Assembly (NCBI GenBank): GCA_016711045.1
Contig: JADJTT010000012.1
Span: 62,001-126,000, forward strand
DNA: 64,000 nucleotides
Origin: Saprospirales bacterium
GTDB taxonomy: Bacteria; Bacteroidota; Bacteroidia; Chitinophagales; Saprospiraceae
Direction: 5' to 3'
In this document: in pieces, positions 31,803-41,477 of the stretch
How the letters are laid out: the number at the start of each line of letters is the position of its first letter
Position numbering within the stretch: the first letter of the stretch is position 1
Notes under the pieces: model-generated
The model's database searches: none
Seen by the model: the letters and a program-made list of their open reading frames with translations, nothing else
What the model was told of the DNA's origin: nothing
Made by a program: the position numbers and the translations under genes

Positions 31803-33386
31803 TCATTCGGTGGCGCGCTGTAACGCATCCAACGCCGCCCCACGGATTGTAATCACCGCGGGCCGTGGGATCGCCTCGCCACCATCCGGCCAATGGCTTG
31901 TGAGTGTGGTGGGTCTTCCACTGTTTTCGCCCGGGTGCTGCACGCTCAGAAAGAGCGTCCGGCCATCGGGCGCAAACCAGGGCCCTGAAAATTCGGCGTC
32001 AACCGGCGCCACGGCGATGCGCAACACTTGCCCGGCCTGGGCGCCCGCTCTCGGCACCACAAACAAAGCATTGTTCTTGAAATCTTCGTACGGTTCCTTA
32101 TGCATCATGGTGCCGGAAATGTCGGAAGTAAACCACAGATTGCCCGCCGCATCAAAAGCCATATTGTCGGGACAGGCAAAACCCGTCTCCGGGCCTCCTG
32201 CCAGTAACGTGCTGTGCTGGAAACGCAACGCGGCATGATCTCCCCCCTCTTCCTCAATCTTCAAAATGGACCCGTAGTAATTATTCTTCCCGTAGTTATT
32301 GGTCAGCGAAACCAATACAGCTCCGGTATGGGGGTCGATCTCCACATCTTCCGGCCGGTCGAGCGGAGTGCCTCCCAATAATGGGGCCGCTTCCCGGAGC
32401 CGAATCAACACCTCTGTCTGGTCGAGGAAGCGGGCTTGTAAAACGGGTTGCGAAGCAAAGTCTACCGGCACCCATTTCCCTTCCTCCAGGTTAGCCACAT
32501 AAAGTGTCCCCTTTTCCAGGGAATGAGGCTCGGAGGCAATAAATTTGTACAAACATTGATTGTTGGCATCATCCCCGGAATAGACTACCACCCGCCCGTC
32601 GGGAAGGGTGCTGACCGTAGCCGACTCATGCGCGCAGCGGCCCAGGGCAACGTGTTTTTTAGCGGCGCCGGTCTTCGGGTCGACCTCTACCACCCAGCCG
32701 TAATGCTCAGGAGGATTGTCAAAATGGGTATACCACTTATCTGCTCCGGGGTTCCGCTCGCCTGTCTCCCGGTTGCGTTCTCCGTAAAAGGAATCGTAGT
32801 TTTCTTCGCAGGTCAGGATCGTGCCCCAGGGAGTGACGCCCCCCGAACAGTTGGCCAGGGTGCCCATAGCCGACGTACGGCCATAAATTGGGGTTGGCCA
32901 TTGAAATGGAATATCCGTTTTCCCGGTAATGCGCCGGTTTAATGGATCATTTTCTACTATCTCCCATTTCCCGTTTCGCTGCTGCCGGATCCGGACGATC
33001 GTACCTCCCACCGCGTACATTTCCTGCTCCACTTGTTCCCGGGTTTTTTCCCCTTTACCCCAATAGCCCGATACGAATCCGGAATGGATGTATTCGTGGT
33101 TTACCCAAAGTATGCCATCGGTAGGCTGTGCCGGGTCGAAGGGAAGACATGCAGTCAAGTCGTTATTGAACCCAAACTGGTCCGTCTCAGAGATCGGATC
33201 GCCCCATTTGATAAGCAACTCATAGGAAAGCCCGGTGGCCATTAATATTCGGTCGGCAGATGCCGGGGCTATGGGGACAATGGTTTCCCATTTCCCGGGG
33301 GTACAACCGGCCAGAAAGGAGGGAACAAAAAGGGCTCCAACTGTGCCCTTTCCCAAAAATTCGAGGAAAGTACGGCGATCAATCAT
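31803..33386 (-). CDS. PhoX-like (DUF839) protein with Tat signal
   Basis: The 527-residue protein begins with a twin-arginine signal (IDRRTFLEFLGKGTVGALFV) followed by a lipobox-like LAGC. The PhoX/DUF839 beta-propeller pattern follows: WVNHEYIHSGFVSGYW near the start, ANCSGGVTPWGTILTCEENY, GRCAHESATVSTLPDGRVVV and the late ENSGRPTTLTSHWPDGG. PhoX proteins are calcium/iron-dependent phosphatases of the periplasm. Its DUF839 relatives are not all proven enzymes. ATG 33386 starts the Tat signal and overlaps the upstream membrane-protein gene by eight bases, so the two are coupled. Confidence 0.88.
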   Translation of the reverse strand: MIDRRTFLEFLGKGTVGALFVPSFLAGCTPGKWETIVPIAPASADRILMATGLSYELLIKWGDPISETDQFGFNNDLTACLPFDPAQPTDGILWVNHEYIHSGFVSGYWGKGEKTREQVEQEMYAVGGTIVRIRQQRNGKWEIVENDPLNRRITGKTDIPFQWPTPIYGRTSAMGTLANCSGGVTPWGTILTCEENYDSFYGERNRETGERNPGADKWYTHFDNPPEHYGWVVEVDPKTGAAKKHVALGRCAHESATVSTLPDGRVVVYSGDDANNQCLYKFIASEPHSLEKGTLYVANLEEGKWVPVDFASQPVLQARFLDQTEVLIRLREAAPLLGGTPLDRPEDVEIDPHTGAVLVSLTNNYGKNNYYGSILKIEEEGGDHAALRFQHSTLLAGGPETGFACPDNMAFDAAGNLWFTSDISGTMMHKEPYEDFKNNALFVVPRAGAQAGQVLRIAVAPVDAEFSGPWFAPDGRTLFLSVQHPGENSGRPTTLTSHWPDGGEAIPRPAVITIRGAALDALQRATE

Positions 33387-33891
33387 TATCCCCTTCTTCA
33401 CGTTCCCCGTTATAAGGCTGGTCGGCGCCCGTATCGCTGGGCACGGCAAGAGGCTTAATAATCTCCGGGTGCCGGATCTCGCCTCCCGTCAACCCTACGC
33501 GTGCAAAGACCCCAAAGGCGGCGAGGGCAGCTACAAGGGCGATAATGCTCAGGGTTCGGTGCAACTGCTCCTTGCGATATTGCAGAATAAAGCCCACTAG
33601 CGCGATTGCTCCGGCCGCGACCATGACCCACAATCCCAATTCGGCGATCTCTTCGTGGTTGTGAATGGCCGCATGACTAACCCCTTGATAGTCTTCCACG
33701 ATCTCTTCCGCGCCTTCCCCGGAGAGAAATGCAGGAATGGTCAAAAGCGTGAAAATCACCATGGAAACCAGGCCGACCTGATTGATCTTCCGGTCATTGA
33801 GCACGACGCCAAAGAACAGTACGCCAGCGGCAAACAAGGCCCCAAGAATGGGGAAGTGGTTGAAAAGAAGATGAATGTGTGCGGAATTCAT
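33379..33891 (-). CDS. four-helix membrane protein, DUF2231-like
   Basis: The 170-residue protein opens MNSAHIHLLFNHFPILGALF and has four hydrophobic helices (about 10-30, 40-58, 88-106, 113-133). Histidines lie at the membrane borders (HIHLLFNHFP; SHAAIHNHEE), a layout found in small haem- or quinone-associated membrane proteins of the DUF2231 type. A C-terminal polar tail (PYNGEREEGDND) follows. It overlaps the PhoX-like gene, so the two probably work together at the membrane, perhaps in an electron-transfer or export role; this is inference. Confidence 0.75.
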   Translation of the reverse strand: MNSAHIHLLFNHFPILGALFAAGVLFFGVVLNDRKINQVGLVSMVIFTLLTIPAFLSGEGAEEIVEDYQGVSHAAIHNHEEIAELGLWVMVAAGAIALVGFILQYRKEQLHRTLSIIALVAALAAFGVFARVGLTGGEIRHPEIIKPLAVPSDTGADQPYNGEREEGDND

Positions 33892-33915
33892 AGATGTGAT
33901 TAGTTAAAAAGTGGA

Positions 33916-33933
33916 TCCCGATAGCTATCGGGA
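33916..33933. repeat. 18-bp perfect palindrome TCCCGATAGCTATCGGGA
   Basis: Perfect dyad in the 59-bp gap between two minus-strand genes. The half-site CCCGAT/ATCGGG recurs as the insert in the T arm of the tRNA-like repeats at 57 kb, so it looks like a short dispersed palindrome of this genome. Confidence 0.6.
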
Positions 33934-33950
33934 GTGAAATAAATATAACA

Positions 33951-36503
33951 TTAAAATCCTTCCAATATTGCAGGTTCTCCCGTATCGGCCCAGGCGCCTG
34001 GTTCTTCGATAAGATCGATATTTCCAAAAGCCTGCATAAGGGCTTTTTTGATTTCCGATTTTCGGGCTTCACTGGCCGAAAGGTCCTGTTTGACCTCTTT
34101 CCTCGCCATATGATAATCAAAATTGTCAACGGTACCGAATACCTTGAAATAGAGATTCACCAGCCCGCCCTTAGCTTTTATCGGTTCCATGGAAGGGTTG
34201 TATTTCTTGAATTTATTGGCCACTACCTGCCCTGCGTTGACCTTGATGTTGTAGTCAAATTCATTGGCAAAAGAGTGCTCGCCGCTGATGGTCAGATTCA
34301 TGGCGTTGCTTTGAATGAACATGGCGGGGATGTAAATGCGACTATGTTTGATCTCCATCCAGTTTTGCAAATTGGCGAATTTGATGCGACGAAGGTCCTC
34401 TACCTTGACATACGACGACATTTGGTTGAGCAAATCGAAGTCTTTGAGTTCTCCGTCCTTGATAGCGATGCCGGCGAAGACCAACAACTCATCTAATAGC
34501 AGCTGGCCCGTTTCATCAAAATTAATAAACAGGGCCATTTTGGAGGTCATGCGCCCGGACAATTGGCGATCTTGCAGCATGGTCTGGCCAAAATTGTCGG
34601 TTTGACGGAAGAATTCCCGGACGTCTACATCGGCACAATCCAGACTGGCTTGCAGGCGGGGGCGGTCTTCCAGGATCAACCCGCCGTTGAGGTTGAAACG
34701 GCCGCCCATCGCTTCGGCATTTCCTTCCACCAAAAGCTGGTTGCCGTCGAAAATGAGTTTGCCCAAAAAATAGGCTCCCTCCACTTTGCCATAGTTGAAT
34801 TTTTTGACCTGGCATTCGAAAATACCGTCGAGGTGACTGGCAAACCAGCCGCCGGGAGGATCGACCGGAGCGGCCAGGGTGTCGGTTGCCGAAGGTGGCG
34901 GCGCGGAGACTCCCGAAGAAGTAGCATTTATGATGTCCAAAAAACGGTCGATATCCAGCATATCGGAACGCCAGCTGGCTTCGAATTGCAACTTGGCGCC
35001 CTCGGAGTTGAGGGAATCGGCTAACAATACGGGGAGCAGGTTGGCACAGGAGCCGTTGAGGACGATGTCGCTGCCAGCCCCTTCCAACTTCAGCTCATTG
35101 AGCGACAGGTTGTTTCCATTGATCTCGAGTACGCCCCGATCGAAGGTGAGTCTCTCTTTTTCAAATTCCAGGGAAGCGTCGTCAAACTCCACGCGTCCGG
35201 TAGCCTGTACATTCGCCATGCGCTCCGGGCGGATCATATCGCTATAGCGCCCTTTGAGGGACAATTGCTGGATCTCCAATTCGCCGGAGCCATCTTTTAC
35301 AGCGGTACTTCCCAACAGCCGGGCTACCGTTTCGATAGGCAATACTCCGTCGAGCACCAGATCGACCTGTGGGTCGTCCAGATTACGCACTTGTAGTTTG
35401 AAGTCGACCGGCTCACGGCCGAAGAGCCCCTGGAAATCCTTGACCTCAAACTCGGTGGTCGCATTACTGCGCCGGGTTCCATTGGTGAAGCGAGCTTCAA
35501 AGGATACATCCCTCAATCCGGAGGGCAGAAGGTCGCTATCCAGCCGGCCTTGTTGCAGACCAAATTTGAAGTGAATATCGGGATTGGATTTTTCGGAAAG
35601 CAGCCCTTCCACCCGACCGTCGAAGAAAAAATTGCCCGAGCTCGACAAATTTCCTACCCGCTGCAGGTACGTAGCCGGTAAGAGTTGGATGAGATCGTCG
35701 AGGTGCCCGTCTTCATTGGCCACAAACACATCAAACATGGTGCCTTCGGGCCGGTTAGTTACTACCCCGTCCAGCAAAAACAGGTTCTTCTCTATCTGAA
35801 GATTGAATTTCCGAAAATCGTATGAACCTTTATCCAGATTCACGGCAAGCAGGGCATCGCAAGCGATGGATTTTCCCGGCAAATACCGAATTCCCGCCAG
35901 GTCGAGGAAGTTGGATTGAATGGCCGCCTTGGTTTTCATATCGAAAGCCTGGGCGGAAAACTCCCCTGACAGATCGAGCGAGGCCACGTTGGCGGAGATG
36001 TGCTGATCGCTTTGCAAATTATCGTAGACTAACAGTATTTCCTCCAGCCGCGCTTTTTTGAGCGACACCACCAAATCGGAGCTCGTGCCGGGCTCCTCAC
36101 TCCCCGAATCTTTCAGAATGTCGTAATTGGCCTTCCCTTGCTCATCCACCCGGACATGAAGCGCCCCGTTGGCAATCCGCACCGAGTTGACCTTTATGAC
36201 GGACCCGAAGATACTCGAATAGCCGATCCGGAATGATACCTCCCCGGCATCGAGCAAAAGGTCGCGGTTGGCGCCCTGCAACTCCGCCCCTTGCAAGGTA
36301 GCTGCTGCACTGGGAAAGGAACGGACCAGGGATAATTTGAATTTTTCCACCCGCAGCTCTGTGTCGATCTGCCGGTTGATCTCCCGGACAATGCGCTGCC
36401 CGATGGCATCTTCAAAAATGGTAGACAGCGCTAATGCCCCCCCGATTATCAGCAGCAGGAAAATTCCAAAGATGAGCAGCAAACGTTTGAGGAAAGGATT
36501 CAT
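33951..36503 (-). CDS. AsmA-like family protein
   Basis: The 850-residue protein has an N-terminal membrane anchor (LLLIFGIFLLLIIGGALAL) followed directly by the AsmA/VPS13-like start (RIVREINRQIDTELRVEKFK, AATLQGAELQGANRDLLL). Long stretches of repeating beta-strand (LDLSGEFSAQAFD, MGGRFNLNGGLIL) extend to the C-terminal DUF3971-like end near FDYNIKVNAGQVVANKFKKY. AsmA-like proteins are long hydrophobic bridges for phospholipid transport between inner and outer membrane. ATG 36503 was chosen as the last Met before the anchor. No operon partner is evident. Confidence 0.87.
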   Translation of the reverse strand: MNPFLKRLLLIFGIFLLLIIGGALALSTIFEDAIGQRIVREINRQIDTELRVEKFKLSLVRSFPSAAATLQGAELQGANRDLLLDAGEVSFRIGYSSIFGSVIKVNSVRIANGALHVRVDEQGKANYDILKDSGSEEPGTSSDLVVSLKKARLEEILLVYDNLQSDQHISANVASLDLSGEFSAQAFDMKTKAAIQSNFLDLAGIRYLPGKSIACDALLAVNLDKGSYDFRKFNLQIEKNLFLLDGVVTNRPEGTMFDVFVANEDGHLDDLIQLLPATYLQRVGNLSSSGNFFFDGRVEGLLSEKSNPDIHFKFGLQQGRLDSDLLPSGLRDVSFEARFTNGTRRSNATTEFEVKDFQGLFGREPVDFKLQVRNLDDPQVDLVLDGVLPIETVARLLGSTAVKDGSGELEIQQLSLKGRYSDMIRPERMANVQATGRVEFDDASLEFEKERLTFDRGVLEINGNNLSLNELKLEGAGSDIVLNGSCANLLPVLLADSLNSEGAKLQFEASWRSDMLDIDRFLDIINATSSGVSAPPPSATDTLAAPVDPPGGWFASHLDGIFECQVKKFNYGKVEGAYFLGKLIFDGNQLLVEGNAEAMGGRFNLNGGLILEDRPRLQASLDCADVDVREFFRQTDNFGQTMLQDRQLSGRMTSKMALFINFDETGQLLLDELLVFAGIAIKDGELKDFDLLNQMSSYVKVEDLRRIKFANLQNWMEIKHSRIYIPAMFIQSNAMNLTISGEHSFANEFDYNIKVNAGQVVANKFKKYNPSMEPIKAKGGLVNLYFKVFGTVDNFDYHMARKEVKQDLSASEARKSEIKKALMQAFGNIDLIEEPGAWADTGEPAILEGF

Positions 36504-36598
36504 GGTACAAGGTGGTTTTGGGTTGAACGGCACACCTAAGGTAAAAAAACGCTAACTTTCGCATGGGTTTATAATTGACTTTTCCAAAACCAGTGAAT

Positions 36599-37768
36599 AT
36601 GAAAAACCTTTTTTACCTCTTTGGTCCACTGTTTTTATCTCTTTCTCTTGCTGCACAACCCTGTTTGCCTGATGGCATCACCTTTACCACTCAACAGGAA
36701 ATCGACGATTTTCCATCCATGTATTCGGGATGTACGGAGATCGAAGGGAATGTAGAGATAGTGGGCGCCGACATCACCAACCTGAACGGCCTGGCAGGAA
36801 TAACCAGTATAAAAGGTAATTTTAAAATACATGACAACGCCCTCCTGGAGAGCCTGGCGGGAATGGATAACCTCACCGCTGTCGAGGGAAGCCTAATGCT
36901 TTGGGGTAACAACGGCTTGGTTAACCTGCACGGACTTGAGGGACTCACCACCGTTCAACACCATCTCGCGATCGGTTCCAACCCCGATACCTGCTTATGC
37001 CCGGTGGGGAATTACGCGCTCACCAGCCTGTCCGGACTCGAAGGCCTCACTTTCGTGGGATGTTGTTTGTATATTCAGAAAAATATCCTCCTCTCCGATC
37101 TGAGCGGACTGGACAACCTGGTCACTGTGGGCGGCGATCTGATGCTTGGCGACAACACCATGCTGAGCAGCATGACCGGACTGGAGGGGTTGACCTCCAT
37201 CGGAGGGACCCTCTCCATCGGAATATATACCCCGGAAATCCCCCATGGTAATGCCAACTTGCTCAATCTCAACGGACTGGACAACGTAACTTCGATAGGG
37301 GGCAATTTTTCCGTCCTGCGCAATCTCCTGCTGAACGATATTTCCGCACTGAACCACGCCATCAGCATTGGTGGAGACCTGACGATCGGCCAAAATTCTG
37401 CGCTCCCGGAATGCGCGGTGGAGGCCATATGCGATTATTTGTCTACTCCGAATGGGGTAGTGGATATCCAGTCCAACGCCACCGGTTGCAATTCATCCAT
37501 GGAAGTGGAAACGGCTTGTACGGTTAATGTGGAGGAAGATCTTTCTGCACAAACCTGGGTGGTTTTCCCAAATCCCAGTGCAGGTATATTTGTGGTAAAA
37601 GGGGGAGAAGGAATTCTTACGGTACGGGATGCCACAGGGCAGCAGGTGCAGGTACAGGCCATAAAAAACGAGGCGCAGGTTGACCTGACAAACCATCCTG
37701 CCGGGGTGTATTTTTTGGAAGTACGTACAGACATCGGGTTGGAAGTGAAGAAAGTGCTTCGGAGGTAA
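36599..37768 (+). CDS. secreted receptor-L-domain/LRR-like protein with T9SS sorting domain
   Basis: The 389-residue protein has a signal peptide (MKNLFYLFGPLFLSLSLAAQ) and about eight repeats of the pattern NGLAGITSIKGNFKIHDNAL (L-x-GL-x2-L-T-x-V/I-G-G-x-L-x-I), a leucine-rich solenoid of the receptor-L/BspA-like kind. It ends in a type IX secretion C-terminal domain (VVFPNPSAGIFVV to HPAGVYFLEV, last residues KKVLRR). It is therefore exported by the T9SS and attached to or released from the surface, probably for adhesion. Cysteines in CLPDGI and YSGCTEI may staple the cap. Confidence 0.88.
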   Translation: MKNLFYLFGPLFLSLSLAAQPCLPDGITFTTQQEIDDFPSMYSGCTEIEGNVEIVGADITNLNGLAGITSIKGNFKIHDNALLESLAGMDNLTAVEGSLMLWGNNGLVNLHGLEGLTTVQHHLAIGSNPDTCLCPVGNYALTSLSGLEGLTFVGCCLYIQKNILLSDLSGLDNLVTVGGDLMLGDNTMLSSMTGLEGLTSIGGTLSIGIYTPEIPHGNANLLNLNGLDNVTSIGGNFSVLRNLLLNDISALNHAISIGGDLTIGQNSALPECAVEAICDYLSTPNGVVDIQSNATGCNSSMEVETACTVNVEEDLSAQTWVVFPNPSAGIFVVKGGEGILTVRDATGQQVQVQAIKNEAQVDLTNHPAGVYFLEVRTDIGLEVKKVLRR

Positions 37769-37771
37769 CTT

Positions 37772-38362
37772 TTAAATTTCCCACCCATACCGTTCCCAAT
37801 CTTTTTCCACATCCACATCTGCCAGCAATGGCAAGGTGTGGAAGGATTTGCCCAATTGCCGGATTAGTTGAATGGTTTGGGTGAATACGCTTGAAGTACT
37901 CCAGGCTATTCCCTCAAAAACGGCGGGCTCATAAGCATGCATGCCGATCAGGTAATACCCCCCATCCAGGGCAGGGCCTATGACGAAATCATGTGTGGAC
38001 AATCCTTCCAAGGCCTCCTCTAGAATGGAAGCGCTGATTTGAGGTATGTCGCTACCGATCAGGATGGCTCGCTCATGATCCCTCAACACTTCTGAAAAGG
38101 CGTGGGCCATTCGAGCGCCCAGATCTTCCCCTTCTTGTTTTCTTTTTTGGAAATAGGCCATTCTCCAATCATCATCCTTATCGATGAACTCGCTGTAATA
38201 GAGGTATCTGCCTACTGCCACTTGCAGCGCTACCTCCCGGGTATGCGCCAACAGGGCCTCGTAGATTCGCAATGCGTTCTCCTCGCCCATCGTAGCGGCC
38301 AGCCGGGTTTTGACCTTCCCCAATTGGGGATTTTTGACAAAAAGGATGAGCGCTGAACGCAT
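37772..38362 (-). CDS. TIGR04282/DUF2064 family glycosyltransferase-like protein
   Basis: The 196-residue protein starts with the nucleotidyl-sugar fold pattern of the family (ALILFVKNPQLGKVKTRLAA), followed by QEGEDLGARMAHAF, AILIGSDIPQISASI and FVIGPALDGGYYLIGM. These blocks define the CofC/GT-A-like DUF2064 proteins, whose substrate is unknown. It is only three bases from the convergent T9SS gene and nine bases downstream of the TonB-dependent receptor, so it may share that transcript. Confidence 0.9.
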   Translation of the reverse strand: MRSALILFVKNPQLGKVKTRLAATMGEENALRIYEALLAHTREVALQVAVGRYLYYSEFIDKDDDWRMAYFQKRKQEGEDLGARMAHAFSEVLRDHERAILIGSDIPQISASILEEALEGLSTHDFVIGPALDGGYYLIGMHAYEPAVFEGIAWSTSSVFTQTIQLIRQLGKSFHTLPLLADVDVEKDWERYGWEI

Positions 38363-38371
38363 ATTGTCTTT

Positions 38372-41350
38372 TTAAAATAAATACCGCAAACCAAACTGAA
38401 ACTGCCGCGGCGCTCCTGCATTTTTCTGTACAATACCAGCTTCCTTCGGGCCTACCTGGATCTGGTTGCTCTGGGTGGCGTTGTTGCTGAAACCGCTGAG
38501 GTTTTGCGTGTTCAGGATATTGAACACATCTGCCCGGATTTCGAGGGCATTGGTTCCCAATTCAAATTCATAAAATAGGCTGAGATCAAACACTTTTGAC
38601 CAGGGAAGGCGGTCGCTGTTGCGGGTTTCACCGGGGTAGCGGTCGCTGTTGCCCACGTAGGCGTCTCCGAAGGAAGCTCCGTCGCCGTTGAGGTCGGTGG
38701 TGCCATATATTGTAGCGTCTGGGATCCGGTTGACGGGCTGTCCGCTCTGTACCAGGCCTGCCAGGGTAATGCCCAAGCCACCGACCGGATAATAGCTGAA
38801 AATGCCGCTAAGAATATGTCTGCGGTCGTTGATGGAGGGGCCCCACTCCGACTCGAAGTTGTTGGCATCCATGGCCCGGAAGTTGATGTCTTCCGTATTG
38901 TTTTCCAGATAAGACAAGGTGTAGTTGATCCGCCAGGCAAAGTTAGTCCTGGCCCGGTCTTTCTGGAGATTGAAGGTAGCCGCATAGTAGTGCGACTGGC
39001 CAGCGGTTTCGGACATTACCACATTGCGGGCCACGCCATACAACGTATCGCCTTCGATAATCGCACTACTGCCGTTCAGGATGGGAATGGGCCGGGAGGC
39101 GTCTGCTTCGGCGGGTGTGCGCACGAGCACGTTGTTGGGATCAAGGACCGGATATGGAGAAGCGGCATTGAGATTGCGCAGGCGGAAAAGGTTGTGCGAC
39201 CGGTTGTGCACGATGTCGACAAAAAAGAGCGATTTCTTGTTGATTTGCCACTGATAACCCAGCGCCATTTGATGCGTGTAGGGGTTTTGATAGCCATTGG
39301 GGTTGAGGATGCGGCGTTCATTGCTGAATACGGATTCCCGTTGCCCTTGCAGCGTTTGGAACGAAGGCCCGTTCAGGTAGGGTATATTCGTAGCGCTGCC
39401 TGTGAGATTGCCGTCGAAGGTGATTTGGTCAATGTCCGTGCCGGAGGGCAAAATGCCTAACTCCACTAGTTGTTTCAATTGCTTTTTGTAATCCTGTGAA
39501 GTGGTGTTTTGCTGAAGGGCATCGCTGTACACGGAGTAGAGGATCTTGTCGTAGAAAATCCCATAGCCGGCACGCAGGGAGCTCCGCTGTCCAAGTTCGT
39601 AGTTAATATTGAAGCGCGGGGCGATATTGTTGAAATCGCCCTTGTCGCTCCCGCCTTTGGAGAGGTTGTCGTAGTCAAATCTCAAGCCGAGGGTCAGGTT
39701 CAGGCGCTTGGTGGCGGCGAAGCGGTCCTCCAGGAAAAGGGAATACACGTTTTGCCGCGCACCGAAGGAAGCGGGGCGAAGTTCTACGTTGTAATTCAGC
39801 ACCTCCACTTCACTCGGGATATCCTCGATGCCCAGGCTGGCGCCGTGGCCCTTTTCCTTGACCAGATCCAATTGGTCCTGGGAGAGTTTTACGGTATAGT
39901 TGCCATTTACATTGCCGCCCCCAAAAAGGCCATGGCCGGCTGAAATGAGGCCCAAACCGCCTTTCAGCGTATGCCGGTTTCCGTAGTATTTGAATTTTTG
40001 AAGAAACTGGAAGGTATTTTCCGTGGCGTCGAAAATGTATCCCGGATGACCGAGTACGGCAATAGTCTGTTCCTGTGGGTTGAGTACGGTGACCTGTGGA
40101 CTGCCTTCGTTGGCCGCTCTTCCGTAGTTCCAGCGAAAACGGGCATACTCGAGGTTGGTTTCCGAACTAAAATTGCCGCTCACATAGGTATTCCGGGAAG
40201 CCAGGAGAATAGAGTTTCTGTCTTGAAAGTTGGCAGCCGAAGGAAATTGCACCCCTCCTTCCAGCCCGCCTCCCTGCCGTTCGATCGCTACGATGCCGAT
40301 GTTGGCGCGGAGGGAAGACCGGAATTTTTGGTTCCAGTTTTGGTCCAGTTTACCTGAAAGGTAGGTGAATTGATTCTTGCCCCTGACCGTTTCGTTGACG
40401 CCCAGGGCGGGGGAGTTGAGCAAGTTATCTTTGAGGTCGGTAGTATGTTCTGCATTCAGGTAATAGAAGGTCTTGTCTTTCACGATGGCGCCGCCGAAGC
40501 CCACCCCTGCCTGGTAGCGCTGAAAACCCTCCTTTACGATATTGCCCGAGAGATCGCGCTGAAAATAATCGGACTTCCCATCGATGACCGGTCCGGGCCG
40601 GGTGATCACAAAAGCTTCGCCCGAAAATTCGTTGCTGCCCGAGCGGGTCGTGATATTGACCACGCCGTTAGAGGTAAGTCCGTATTCCGCTGAATAATTG
40701 TTCGTCAGCACGGTCACATCCTTGGTAAAGCCCATGGGGATGGCAAATTTCTGCCCACCAAGGAAGCGTTCGTTATTGTCGAGCCCGTCGATCAGGTAGC
40801 TGGTGAAGAGCGAATTTGCCCCATTGATGCTCACATTGGGCGCTTCCGGGTAAAAGCCCGTCGCTTGAGATACGTTGGGCAGGCGAAAGAGTATCCGGGT
40901 GATATCTCTCCCTTCTACCGGGATGGCTTCCATTTCTTTTTGGGGCAATTCGAAAGAGACCTCCGCATCTGTACGATTGATCTTGCTGGTTGAGGCCGCT
41001 TTCACCACTACCTCTTCGAGACGCACACTCATCCCTTCCAGCAATACCAATTGTACCGTTCGGTCCTGATTGGAGCGTAGATTTATTTCGCCGGACACTG
41101 CCTCTTCATAGCCCAAAGTCGCAGGCACGAGAACCTGGTACCCATCGACAACTGGCAGGGAACGAAATACCACTTTGCCCTGTTGATTCGTTTCAAGGCG
41201 CTGTTCAAATCCTCGAGCATCGTTTTTTAAATATACGGTGATATTAACCAGGGGCTCGTGTTGAGTGTTGATGAGGAAGACCACGAGATCTTCCTGTGCG
41301 GTGATTGCATTACTCAGAACCAATAAAAACCAAAGTAGCATCGTTCGCAT
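38372..41350 (-). CDS. TonB-dependent receptor with carboxypeptidase regulatory-like domain
   Basis: The 992-residue outer-membrane protein has a signal peptide (MLLWFLLVLSNAITAQ) and an Ig-like carboxypeptidase-regulatory domain (about 20-105). A plug domain follows (EVSFELPQKEMEAIPVEGRD, PNVSINGANSLFTSYLIDGL, AEYGLTSNGVVNITTRSGSN) and then a 22-strand barrel ending QFQFGLRYLF. It lacks a SusD partner, so it is not a typical glycan-utilisation SusC; the Oar-like subtype (barrel with NVSQATGFYPEAPN plug) is plausible. Substrate unknown. Start ATG 41350 directly precedes the signal peptide. Confidence 0.93.
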   Translation of the reverse strand: MRTMLLWFLLVLSNAITAQEDLVVFLINTQHEPLVNITVYLKNDARGFEQRLETNQQGKVVFRSLPVVDGYQVLVPATLGYEEAVSGEINLRSNQDRTVQLVLLEGMSVRLEEVVVKAASTSKINRTDAEVSFELPQKEMEAIPVEGRDITRILFRLPNVSQATGFYPEAPNVSINGANSLFTSYLIDGLDNNERFLGGQKFAIPMGFTKDVTVLTNNYSAEYGLTSNGVVNITTRSGSNEFSGEAFVITRPGPVIDGKSDYFQRDLSGNIVKEGFQRYQAGVGFGGAIVKDKTFYYLNAEHTTDLKDNLLNSPALGVNETVRGKNQFTYLSGKLDQNWNQKFRSSLRANIGIVAIERQGGGLEGGVQFPSAANFQDRNSILLASRNTYVSGNFSSETNLEYARFRWNYGRAANEGSPQVTVLNPQEQTIAVLGHPGYIFDATENTFQFLQKFKYYGNRHTLKGGLGLISAGHGLFGGGNVNGNYTVKLSQDQLDLVKEKGHGASLGIEDIPSEVEVLNYNVELRPASFGARQNVYSLFLEDRFAATKRLNLTLGLRFDYDNLSKGGSDKGDFNNIAPRFNINYELGQRSSLRAGYGIFYDKILYSVYSDALQQNTTSQDYKKQLKQLVELGILPSGTDIDQITFDGNLTGSATNIPYLNGPSFQTLQGQRESVFSNERRILNPNGYQNPYTHQMALGYQWQINKKSLFFVDIVHNRSHNLFRLRNLNAASPYPVLDPNNVLVRTPAEADASRPIPILNGSSAIIEGDTLYGVARNVVMSETAGQSHYYAATFNLQKDRARTNFAWRINYTLSYLENNTEDINFRAMDANNFESEWGPSINDRRHILSGIFSYYPVGGLGITLAGLVQSGQPVNRIPDATIYGTTDLNGDGASFGDAYVGNSDRYPGETRNSDRLPWSKVFDLSLFYEFELGTNALEIRADVFNILNTQNLSGFSNNATQSNQIQVGPKEAGIVQKNAGAPRQFQFGLRYLF

Positions 41351-41477
41351 TTCAATAATATTTTCTAAACGGCGTTTCCAAGTGTTAAAATTTCTTGTGC
41401 ATAGATATTAAAATATTGGAACTCAGGCAGACAATTCAGCCCTATTGCCTTGCTTAATTTTCCAAAAAGTCACTCAC

